The notes under the pieces are model-generated. The model did no database searches, was not told the origin of the DNA, and saw only the letters and a list, made by a program, of their open reading frames with translations. This document shows positions 54,035 through 62,930 of a stretch of DNA of 64,000 bases, one piece after another; within the stretch, counting starts at the first letter, position 1, and the number at the start of each line of letters is the position of its first letter. A program made the position numbers and the translations under genes. The stretch is from Cherax quadricarinatus. Lineage: Eukaryota; Arthropoda; Malacostraca; Decapoda; Parastacidae. Where the stretch lies: NCBI RefSeq assembly GCF_038502225.1, contig NC_091311.1, forward strand, positions 31,584,201 to 31,648,200, read 5' to 3'.

Positions 54035-54120
<86 letters not shown>
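54033..54120. repeat. (TA)n microsatellite
   Basis: TA array right of the Penelope-like element, with ATACATATAT at its start. Confidence 0.96.
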
Positions 54121-54122
<2 letters not shown>

Positions 54123-54994
54123 ATACCCCATGTGTACTGAAGCAGCGATGCGGTGGGACACCCTTGCGGACTCCTCCAGTAGACCAGCTCCTTCCAAAAA
54201 GCACGAAGAGTCCCACTGGGACAAACCGATCATGGAAAAAATCGCCAACACAATGCTCACCAACGCTTAAGGGAAGGACAAAGCTCGTCTCCTAGCGGTG
54301 TAGGCACCACACTCAGAAGATTTCCTTCTATCTGTTCCCAATTCCTCCCTGGGCACTCGACTCGACCCACAGGCCATTTGGAATGGTGTTGCTCTTCGCC
54401 TAGCCGCCCCCATCCTCACCGAACATAAATGTATTTGCGGCAGGGCGACGGCTGATCAATTCGGACTTCATGGTCTCGTGTGTCACACATCAGAAGGGAA
54501 GTATGCCAGACATGAGGAGGTCAATGATATCATAAAGAGTAGCCTCGCCACAGCCCGTTGCTCAGCTCAACGGGAACCCCAAGTGCAGAGGTCTGACGAA
54601 GTCAAAAGCGTCCTGATGGAGCCACTATGCTACCTTGGAAGGATGGAAAGCAGATTGCCTGGGACTACACCTGTGCCGCCACATTGGCAGACACCTACTT
54701 CCCATACTCCGGAGTGGAACGGGGTGGAGCTGCCAGCCACAGGGAGACCCAGAAGACCCGAAAATATGCTACAACTTCATCCCAATAGGGTCGGAGACCC
54801 TTGGAGCATGGGGCAAGTGTGCTCTAAAGTTCCTCAAAGAGCTGGGTGAAAAACTCATCATAGAAACCAAGGACCACTGGGCAACCAGCTTCCTCATTCA
54901 GAGAGTCAGTGTCGCGATCCAGAGAGGAAATGTTTGCAGCATTCTGGGCACGAGGCCCACTGCCGGGGAGCTGGACGAAGTATTCGAGATGTAG
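54121..54994 (+). pseudogene. restriction-like endonuclease-type C-terminal relic of a retroelement
   Basis: Three frame segments in order. KARLLAV..APHSEDFL, GTRLDPQAIWNGVALRLAAP and KCICGRATADQFGLHGLVCH...RH come first (Cys/His cluster), with TAA and TAG stops at 54268 and 54301. RPDGATMLPWKDGKQIAWDYTC comes next, after a shift near 54605; RPD and WD resemble a PD-(D/E)XK nuclease core. SETLGAWGKCALKFLKELGEKL and QRVSVAIQRGN close it. Such a Cys/His plus PD-(D/E)XK ending is found in restriction-like-endonuclease LINEs such as R2 and HERO types. The RT itself is missing, so the family is a guess. Confidence 0.5.
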
Positions 54995-55211
54995 CTCTGA
55001 GTTATCTATGTTGTTTTACTCCACATTGTATTTTTGTCAATGTATTTTGTCAATGTATCTTGTTTTGAGATAAAGCATATGTAGAATATATAGGGGGTGG
55101 TAGGAGAAAATTTTCAAACAGCTTCAGGGAGAACCTTGAGTTTTCCCTGAAGCAAGTTTATTCTTTTCTCTGAGGATGAGGGTCCCCAGGACAGTTCTAC
55201 AGGTGGTACCT

Positions 55212-55212
<1 letters not shown>

Positions 55213-55303
<91 letters not shown>
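55213..55303. repeat. (TA)n microsatellite
   Basis: TA array with one ATCTAT interruption, left of the SINE palindrome. Confidence 0.96.
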
Positions 55304-55305
<2 letters not shown>

Positions 55306-55333
55306 ATGAAATCACGAAACAAGTGATTTTAAA

Positions 55334-55570
55334 TCATTTACCAAACTGCGGCAGGCCAGGACTCGACCCTACGAACCTTATACCGCCTCCAGAGGCAGCA
55401 CTTGAGCCAGCGATCCTCCTCGGGTCACGAGAAAAACATGTAGCTCAGCTGCATGCGTGATTCTTGTAGGATCGCTGGCTCAAGTGGTAAGGCGATGCGT
55501 ACATTGTGCTGCCTCTGGAGGCGGTATAAGTTTCGTAGGGTCGAGTCCTGGCCTACCGCAGTTTGGTAAA

Positions 55571-55574
<4 letters not shown>
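55334..55574. mobile_element. palindromic pair of tRNA-derived SINE heads
   Basis: Arms 55334-55400 and 55507-55574 are reverse complements, and GGATCGCTGGCTCAAG at 55470-55485 matches the complement of 55402-55417. Read on the plus strand, the right arm has GCTGGCTCAAGTGGTAAGGCG (A-box-like) and GGGTCGAGTCCTGGC (B-box-like). TA arrays flank both sides. The inner loop (55418-55469) contains a short extra segment with CACGAG. Confidence 0.7.

Positions 55575-55659
<85 letters not shown>
55573..55659. repeat. (TA)n microsatellite
   Basis: TA array between the SINE palindrome and TIR element copy 2. Confidence 0.96.
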
Positions 55660-55662
<3 letters not shown>

Positions 55663-56002
55663 TACCGTTTAGGTAAAACTGGTCAAACTTATTTAAAATT
55701 AAAGATATATTTTTTCATTTATGTTAATGTAAAAATTAATTATTTTGTACCAAAAGAACCTCAGAAAACTTACCTAATCTCATTATAACAAGCGCAATTT
55801 AATTTAGTCTAATCCAGCTAAATATATTTTGGATAAGTTTACAATAATTTAATAATAAAGAAACACAATGAAATATATATTTTTTTCGTTAGCTTCAGAA
55901 TGATTTTTGCGAAATCACTGCATACACAAATTTTCACTTGCCTTATTCGGCAGGAAGAGCGTTGCTATTTAAACCGAAATCACAAGTTTTACCTATTCGG
56001 CA

Positions 56003-56005
<3 letters not shown>
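55660..56005 (+). mobile_element. TIR element (MITE-like), copy 2
   Basis: Opposite orientation to copy 1. Ends are TCGTACCGTTTAGGTAAAACTGG and AGTTTTACCTATTCGGCACGA. The interior shares CTCAGAAAACTTACCTAAT and GTTTACAATAATTTAATA with the other copies. TA arrays on both sides. Confidence 0.78.
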
Positions 56006-56065
<60 letters not shown>

Positions 56066-56092
56066 GTATATATATATATATATAAATAATGC
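56006..56092. repeat. (TA)n microsatellite
   Basis: TA array with ATAATGTATA interruption, up to the 5' end of an RTE-like copy. Confidence 0.93.
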
Positions 56093-57313
56093 AATGTTTG
56101 TGAATGTATGTTTAAGCTTATTGAAATTGAAAATAGATAAGAATAAGGTGATGAGGGTATCAAACGAACTGGGTAAAACAAAATTGGATATCAGATTGGA
56201 GGGAGGGAGTATAGAAGAAGTGAATGTGTTCAGATATTTGAGAGCAGACTTGTCAGCAGATGAGTTTATGAAGGACGAGATTATCCACAGAGCTAATCAA
56301 GAAAAAAACATGAGTGGTGCAGTAAGGTATCTGTGGAGACAAAAAACGTTATCCATGGAGGCAAAGAAGGGAATGTATGAGAGTATAGTGGTACTAACAC
56401 TCTTATATGGGTGTGAAGCATGGTTTGTAAATGCTGCAGCAAGAAAGAGGCTGGTGGCAGTGGAGGTGTCGTGTCTATGGGTAGTATGCGTGTGGTGTAA
56501 ATATTATGCAGAGAATTCGTTAGGTGGAAATTAGGAGGTGTGGAGTTGCTAAAAGTATTATTCAGAGAGCTGAAGAAAGTTTGGTCATTTAGAGAGGTTG
56601 GAGTAAAATAGGATGACTTGGAGGGCGTATAAATTTGTAGTGGAGTGGAGGAGGGGTAAAGGTCGTCCTATGAAAGCATGGAGGAAGGAGGTAAAAGAGG
56701 TTTTGTGTGTAAATGTCGTGGGGGTTCGTCAGTAGATATTGGAATAAGAAATACACACGTTGGATGTCTAGGAGGCGTATATTATTAATCTTGAGGGAAG
56801 CCCAAGCTTGCCTTATCCAGTCTGCTATATGCCTAGCGTTGAAGTTAGAGGGAGACCTGTAGTTGGTGGCTCACATGTGCGGGACTCGTGACGTAAGAGC
56901 AAGAAGGGACTCTTACTATAAATAGCTGGGATTATCTAAGTATACTACACAAGTACACAGTAACACTACTGACATAAGGGGTTTGGACATGCAACAGGCA
57001 TGTGTGAGCGTTAAATAGGAGTGAATGGAGATGAACGTTTTTTTTAACCTGACGAGCTGTTGGAGTGTGAGCAGAGTAATATTTTTTGAAGGGATTCAGG
57101 GAAGCCAGTTAGCTGGACTTGGGTCCTGGAGGTGGAAAGTACAGTGCCTGCACTTTAAAGGAAGGATTTCGGATATTGGCTGTTTGGAGTAACATCTAAA
57201 CTGCAAAGACAGTGATTATATGTGAATAATGGATAAAGTGTTGAATGATGGTGAAAGTGTTTCTTTCTTTTTTAGGTCACCGTGCCTCGGTGGGAGACAG
57301 TCGTTGTGTTAAA
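56093..57313 (+). mobile_element. RTE-like LINE subfamily B, copy with solo-LTR-like insertion
   Basis: Plus strand, 5'-truncated in the RT. The frame at 56095-56532 shows KIDKNKVMRVSNELG, EEVNVFRYLRADLSADEFMKDE and LLYGCEAWFVNAAARKRL, then breaks down. The 3' UTR ends GTCACCGTGCCTCGGTGGGAGACAG, as in 42228-42788. A 261-base segment (56714-56974) interrupts the RWFGH-RGRP region. Confidence 0.83.
56714..56974 (+). mobile_element. solo-LTR-like insertion
   Basis: Begins TGTCGTGG and ends CTACTGACA (TG...CA, with ATGTC/GACAT as a small terminal inverted repeat). CTATAAATAG at about 56917-56926 is a good TATA box. Flanks are GTAAA and TAAGG, only a partial duplication (TAA). Surrounding sequence on both sides is continuous RTE-like DNA. 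LTR family not identified; orientation assigned from the TATA box. Confidence 0.55.
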
Positions 57314-57333
57314 AAAATATATATACACACGCA

Positions 57334-57337
<4 letters not shown>

Positions 57338-57399
<62 letters not shown>

Positions 57400-57560
57400 C
57401 ATCATCATCATCACCCTAATGGGAAAGCGCTAAAACCGCAGGGGCCATACAGTGCCTAGGTAATAGGAGACAGTCAGATTTGGTCCTAGGAGGTGAAGGG
57501 TAATTCCAGTTCTCTGGATCAAGTCTTTCACCAGCATCAAGGTAAATTCCCTTAAAGCAA
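57338..57560 (-). repeat. SINE-like repeat with (ATT)n tail
   Basis: (ATT)n at 57338-57398 changes to ATCATC and then CCCTAATGGGAAAGCGCTAAAACCGCAGGGGCCATACAGTGCCTAGG. Read on the minus strand, the unit ends in (AAT)n. It matches shorter pieces at 7845 and 19459. The head of the repeat (near 57560) is not clear, so a tRNA origin cannot be shown. Confidence 0.65.
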
Positions 57561-58020
57561 TCTATAAATCTGAAATGTAGGAAAGGCAAGATGCGCGTCC
57601 ATTAACCGCACAGGTCAGTTTAAGAGAGAAGAAAGTCCTTATGATAGAATTCAGAGTTTATGCGGTTACGAAGAGACCTAAAATGATATTAGAATGACCG
57701 CGAAAAAAAAATTGAAACTTAAATCGAATAAATGAGAATCACGGATGCCGAGGATTGATGGTAGAGGAAGTACTGAAGTAGCAGTAGTATTGACCTCCCG
57801 ATGAAAAGTTAGAACATGCAACATGAAACAAATGAAGCTTAAGCTTCAGGGCCCTAATCCCAGAGGGGCCCCAGAAGCAACTTTAATCCACATTGCTTAA
57901 AATTTTTGGGTTTATTGTATGAGTAGTTTCGAAGCTTCAGGGCCCCAGAATATAGGTTCGCTACTGAAAACATGTTTGCATCATCTCAAGTGTGTGGGGT
58001 TGTTAAGAATAGTTTTTTAC
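57561..58020. other. unassigned sequence
   Basis: Contains two GAAGCTTCAGGGCCC copies (57833 and 57929), an old local duplication. No coding or RNA feature. Confidence 0.5.
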
Positions 58021-58170
58021 TTAAAGGGACACAAGTGCTACTAATGTGACATTTTATTGCGGTAACGTTTCGCTCTCCAGGAGCTTTGTCAAGCCGTAAC
58101 GGCTTGACAAAGCTCCTGGAGAGCGAAACGTTGCCACAATAAAATGTCACGTTAATTGCACTTGTGTCCT
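58021..58170. mobile_element. inverted pair of hammerhead-bearing repeats, second type
   Basis: Arms of about 70 bases around GTAAC (58096-58100). Each has GGCTTGACAA-A-GCTC-CTGGA-GAGC-GAAAC-GTT, a hammerhead-like core with U3-A8, plus AATAAAATGTCAC after it. Right arm: core 58104-58110, stem II 58112-58115/58121-58124, GAAA 58125-58128, stem I GGC 58101-58103 with GCC 58133-58135. The stem II sequence differs from the element at 3345, but the architecture is kept. Confidence 0.68.
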
Positions 58171-59100
58171 TTTACTTTACATATTGTCGGTAATACTACC
58201 AACATACATACAGTTTTTTACTTACAGAAATAGGAAACGTTGGACTGACTAATAGTCGATATGCATTTGTATCAGTGTGTGAATGCATTTCTTCGTGTTT
58301 AGGTGAGATGTTTAGTTTTTCAGTATCTGTGACTTTCTTTGCGTGATTGTGCTTCTCTCTTACACACCCAAACGAACAGGTGTAGTTTAGTAGCCTGCAC
58401 ACCTGGCTGTAGCATGATAACCACTGTACGAATGAGCAAAAAGGCAGCAGAGAGAGTAAATATTTATATTTCCTTCACCAAATAAGGTATATACAGCAGA
58501 TACGTACAGTAAGGCACATGCAAGCAAGAGACACGGTGAGAACCTTTGCGACCAGATTGGGAGATAAGTCTGCCAAAGTTGACTTACTAGTGCCCCACAT
58601 CGCTTCACAACTTTGGCGGGCTTCCTTGTGATTGGTTGGTTGAACCAAGGTACTGGCATAACGATGGGGCCCATACTCGTTATACTCTTAGCAGCTGATT
58701 CTCTGGTCGGGAGGGCATACCTATATGGATGTATGACATGCGCCAAATAAAATGTAACATACTCTTAGCATACCACAATTGTTTTGGTGTGTCTTTGCGT
58801 GCAGAAGTGTTAGTCGGTGTATGACACGCGAGTGCATTCGACAAACACACACACACACACATACACACACATACACACACAAGCAAAGGGCAAAACTGCA
58901 GCATATTGACACTAATCCGTCAGAACATGCGAACATTTTATCCATTTGAACAAAACAGTCACTAATGGCGGCTGTTTTGGGGAACGAGGCGAGCAGTTAA
59001 ATACTACTGACACACATCCAATAGCATGCTTAATCAAACACATATAAATAAACAATGTTTGTTTTCAATCCAATCATTGCTTCATTTACTCGTGTTTATT

Positions 59101-59106
<6 letters not shown>
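58171..59106. other. unassigned, with (CA)n at 58847-58880
   Basis: About 900 bases without a domain. A 119-codon minus-strand frame (58387-58746) has no recognised motif. CACACA array near 58847. Confidence 0.5.
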
Positions 59107-59139
<33 letters not shown>

Positions 59140-59181
59140 AATGATGATAAATAACGTTTTATGAAGAATACATTTAAACTT

Positions 59182-59252
<71 letters not shown>
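59107..59252. repeat. (CT)n, (GT)n and (AG)n microsatellites
   Basis: CT at 59107-59134, GT at 59180-59205, then AG to 59252. The adjoining GT and AG blocks have no spacer. Confidence 0.94.
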
Positions 59253-59256
<4 letters not shown>

Positions 59257-59487
59257 TAGAGAAAGATATCAAGAAAGGTACAAAACGATATCAGGAGCGA
59301 GTCGTTTAAAGTCGAAATCCTCCAGAAAATTTAAGTTAATCCAACACGCAGGAATTATTTTCAAGGCTGATTTCACCATATAGATCGCACATGGAAAATG
59401 AAATATTGAAATATAATTAATGACAGAAAGACTGGATTTTACGCTGGACGCGGCTAGTTTACTGCACAACCCAAATCAGTCCTATGG

Positions 59488-59730
59488 ATGCTAGTGGCTG
59501 TGGCTGTGGACGTTAGTGGCTGTGGCTGTGGACGCTATTGGTTGTGGCTGTGGACACTAGTGGCTGTGGACGCTAGTGGTTGTAGCTGTGGACGCTAGTG
59601 GTTGTGGCTGTGGACTCTAGTGGCTGTGGCTGTGGCTGTGGACACTAGTGGCTGTGGCTGTGGACGCTAGTGGCTGTAGCTGTGGACGCTAGTGGCTGTG
59701 GACATTAGTGGCTGTGGTTGTGGACGCTAG
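59488..59730. repeat. GTGGCTGTGGACGCTA minisatellite
   Basis: Units of TGGCTGTGGCTGTGGACGCTAG in 18- and 24-base versions, about 10-12 copies, G/T-rich on the plus strand. Copies with GTTGTGG and ACACTAG variants alternate, suggesting higher-order duplication. Confidence 0.9.
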
Positions 59731-60219
59731 CGACTTCCATAGTTTACTTTGCATCGTATGCGTCCTGTGAACGATAGTGACTAGCTTACAGTGCATCCCG
59801 TAAAAGGTAGGGACTAGTTTATTGTGCATCCTGTGAAAGGTAGCAGCTAGTTTATTGTGCATCCTACGTCACATCCTATGGACGGATGGGATATAGGATG
59901 CACACATGTATTTTGCCTTTTTTCCAACAATAAGTTGATCCACGACACGACAAAAGCATCTTATTATAATTAAGCCGCACGTTAAACGTCTTTGGAAGCC
60001 CTAAATCCTCTGGGAATAACTTGAGGTCATACGCCTTTCAAAGGAGTGCCTGGATGCAGGGTAAAAGCTCTTGTTCCGAGAAACTGGAGCTACTCTTCCT
60101 CCTTGGACCAAATCTGATCTCATCCAGGACTAGCACTTCCGACTGAATACAATGTTCAGTAAACTGTGGTCAGGGTGACAAACGCATTTCAGGGTTGAGT
60201 AGGCAGTGGAGAGAACGAG
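59731..60219. other. unassigned sequence
   Basis: At 59795-59880, three loose copies of GTGCATCCTGTGAAAGGTAG.GACTAGTTTA, about 42 bases each. Otherwise no feature. Confidence 0.55.
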
Positions 60220-60291
60220 TACCATGTGGTCTACTGGCTAGGATACCTGGCTTTCACCTACGATGTCCGGGTTCGATTCACGGAATGGGTA
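60220..60291 (+). pseudogene. tRNA-Glu(UUC)-like pseudogene
   Basis: 72 bases aligning to eukaryotic tRNA-Glu by eye: TGGTCTACTGGCTAGGAT is the A-box/D-arm region, CCTGG-CTTTCAC-CTACG the anticodon arm with TTC, and CCGGGTTCGATTCACGG the T arm. Acceptor pairing is broken at about four positions and the anticodon and T stems have mismatches. No T-run terminator within 10 bases (TTTTT occurs at 60297-60301). Likely a relic or SINE head. Confidence 0.6.
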
Positions 60292-60341
60292 AGTACTTTT
60301 TATGAAATTAAAACAATAATTGTATATTCTGGTATACAATT

Positions 60342-60414
60342 TGCCCCGAGTGAGGATCGAACTCACGACCTTGAGATTATGAGACTCACGCGCTGCCTGC
60401 TGCGCCATCGAGGC
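60342..60414 (-). tRNA. tRNA-Met (CAU), elongator type
   Basis: 73 nt with all parts of a cloverleaf. The acceptor stem GCCTCGA pairs with TCGGGGC (one G-T). The D stem is GCGC/GCGC. The anticodon loop is CTCATAA with CAT, on stem TGAGT/TCTCA, where the T-T closing mismatch is also known from animal tRNA-Met. The T arm is GTGAG-TTCGATC-CTCAC, perfect. Compared with the usual animal sequence, C28-G42 has become G28-C42, a paired change. A Pol III terminator is not obvious downstream (the 3' flank is AATTGTATACC). It faces the tRNA-Glu relic, 50 bases away. A recent SINE head is the alternative. Confidence 0.75.
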
Positions 60415-60452
60415 GTTGGTTATGACCCGAATAAATGTTTCACAAAACCGAC

Positions 60453-60702
60453 AAGTTGATAAATGAGACTTGTACAACATCTGGGTATTTTTGTCCTGGA
60501 AACGCTTCGATACACAGTGGCTTCTTCAGTCCAGTGCAGAGAAAGGTGGAAGATGTGTTCGACTCCAGGCTGAAAGGGACTGATTATTTCAAACTCTTCA
60601 TCATCCACCTTTCTCTACATTGGACTGAGGAAGCGACTGCGTGGCGAAGTGTTTCCAGAATAAAGATATCCAAATGTTGCACAGTGTCTCATTTATCAAC
60701 CA
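60453..60702. mobile_element. inverted pair of Penelope-type repeats with hammerhead-like motifs
   Basis: Arms 60453-60560 (minus) and 60600-60702 (plus), both ending in GTTGATAAATGAGAC. Right arm: CTGAGGA, GCGAC-TGC-GTGGC, GAAG, TGTTTCC. Left arm on the minus strand: CTGAAGA, GCCAC-TGT-GTATC, GAAG, CGTTTCC. C3-G8 is kept in both. Stem II has one to two mismatches, so these are likely weaker or inactive. Confidence 0.68.
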
Positions 60703-61013
60703 GGGTATAACTAAGCACATGAATGCTTATTAATAATCTGAAAAGCTAGAAATATTATTGATAAGACTATATAACAGTGTTTCTATAAAAATATCATGGA
60801 ATATATAATCTATGTTGAACAAATTGGTCAAGAAGTGAATAGTTAAATACAGTGTGTGGGGTGGGGGGGGCTGGCTTATAACCTACCTACAATTACTTAC
60901 GTAAGAATAAAAAGGCAGGATACCTTGACTGGAACAATACACAAATAACACCGCTGCCACTACCTCTATCATTACTGTTACACTACTTTCTCCTCTCGTT
61001 CTACTACCGGCCT
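60703..61013. other. unassigned sequence
   Basis: AT-rich with a GGGTGGGGGGGG run at 60860. ATACACAAATAACACCGCT at 60942 is the complement of the Penelope-type end GTTATTTGTGTA at 61125, so 60940-61140 may be another inverted repeat pair. Confidence 0.45.
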
Positions 61014-61142
61014 TGTGTTCCCTCTCGTATATATACTGGCTCTCTTCACTTCTCGCTTCTGTGTGACTAGTTAATGATTCAAGTCAGACCGAAACGTCGT
61101 CATAAGCTTCATTCTCCTATGTGCGGGGTTATTTGTGTATTT
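61014..61142 (+). mobile_element. Penelope-type terminal repeat relic, second subfamily
   Basis: TCGTATATATACTGGCTCTC (TATA-like) is followed 45 bases later by CAAGTCAGACCGAAACGTCGTCATAAG and GGTTATTTGTGTA. Counterpart of 19830-19945 on the other strand. The GAAACGTC segment and hairpin remnants are kept; core 1 is not. Confidence 0.5.
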
Positions 61143-61228
61143 ACGAAAGAGCATTCTAGTGATACGTACTACCAGTCATTATTACCTGTCTAGCATCACT
61201 CTAGATTAGCAACAAATTGATAAATTAA

Positions 61229-61400
61229 GACAGTTGCAACACTCGGGTATCTATATTACGGAAACGTTTCGCCACACAGTGGCTTCATCAGTCCAATACA
61301 AAAGAAGAATGGTGAAGGTCAGAAGGAGTTTGAGGTAATCAGTCCCTTTGACGTTAACTTGGAAGCTTCTTTCAGTTAACCGAAACGCAATTACACTGTG
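61229..61400 (-). mobile_element. Penelope-type terminal repeat with intact hammerhead-like motif
   Basis: Single minus-strand arm of the family seen at 3107, beginning TTGATAAATTAAGACAGTTGCAAC on the plus strand. Contains GGGACTGATTACCTCAAACTCC (61334-61355) in common with 3300 and 60570. Not part of an obvious inverted pair. Confidence 0.65.
61250..61305 (-). ncRNA. candidate hammerhead ribozyme
   Basis: The minus strand gives CTGATGA (61291-61285), an extra A, GCCAC-TGT-GTGGC, GAAA, CGTT and then TCC pairing with GGA before the core. Every core position present at 3345-3400 is also present here, in an independent copy. Confidence 0.65.
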
Positions 61401-61465
61401 TCACTGTCCGCTTCTTGTGCTATCGACGTCAGTACCTAGACTAATTGTTATGCATAAATAAATAA

Positions 61466-61823
<358 letters not shown>

Positions 61824-62206
61824 TCGTGCCGAATATGTAAAACTGGTCAATTAGCAAGAACTCATTTAAAATTAAGTCCTTTCTGAAATTTTCTCTTATA
61901 CGTTTAAAGATATATTTTTTCATTAATGTTAATGTAAAAATTTTTAATTTTGCACCAAAAGAATCTTAGAAAACTTACCTAACCTTATTATAACAAGAGC
62001 AATTTATTTTAGCCTAACCCAACTAAATATATTTTAAATACGTTGACAATAATTTAGTACTAAACAAACACAATCAAATATATTTTTTTCTTTAGGTGCA
62101 GAATGATTTTGGCGAAATTATTGCATACACAAATTTTCACTTGTCCTATATGGCAAGATGAGCGTTGCTATCTAAGCCAAGATCGCAAGTTTCTGCCTAT
62201 TCGGCA

Positions 62207-62209
<3 letters not shown>
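61824..62209 (+). mobile_element. TIR element (MITE-like), copy 3
   Basis: TCGTGCCGAATATGTAAAACTGG at the left and GCCTATTCGGCACGA at the right, 386 bases, no ORF. TA arrays on both sides. Confidence 0.82.

Positions 62210-62269
<60 letters not shown>
62210..62269. repeat. (TA)n microsatellite
   Basis: 60-base TA array between two same-orientation copies of the TIR element. Confidence 0.95.
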
Positions 62270-62271
<2 letters not shown>

Positions 62272-62653
62272 GTGCCGAATATGTAAAACTGGTCAATTAG
62301 CAAGAACTCATTTAAAATTAAGTCCTTTCTAAATTTTTTTCTTATAGGTTTAAAGATATATTTTTTCATTAATGTTGATGTAAAAAATTTTAATTTTGCT
62401 CCAAAGGAATCTTAGAAAACTTACCTAACCTTATTATAACAAGAACAATTTATTTTAGCCTAACCCAACCAAATGTATTTTAGATTTGTTTACAATAATT
62501 TAATACTAAACAAACACAGTGAAATATATGTTTTTTCGTTAGGTTCAGAATGATTTTGGCGAAATTATTGCATACACAAATTTTCGCTTGTCCTATATGG
62601 CAAGATGAGCGTTGCTATTTAAGCCAAGATGGCAAGTTCTGCCTATTCGGCAC

Positions 62654-62655
<2 letters not shown>
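62270..62655 (+). mobile_element. TIR element (MITE-like), copy 4
   Basis: Also 386 bases and about 95% identical to copy 3 by eye, same orientation. Copies 3 and 4 plus the TA array could be one tandem duplication rather than two insertions. Confidence 0.82.
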
Positions 62656-62749
<94 letters not shown>

Positions 62750-62751
62750 TA
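62656..62751. repeat. (TA)n microsatellite
   Basis: TA array between TIR element copy 4 and a Penelope-like terminus. Confidence 0.95.
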
Positions 62752-62930
<179 letters not shown>

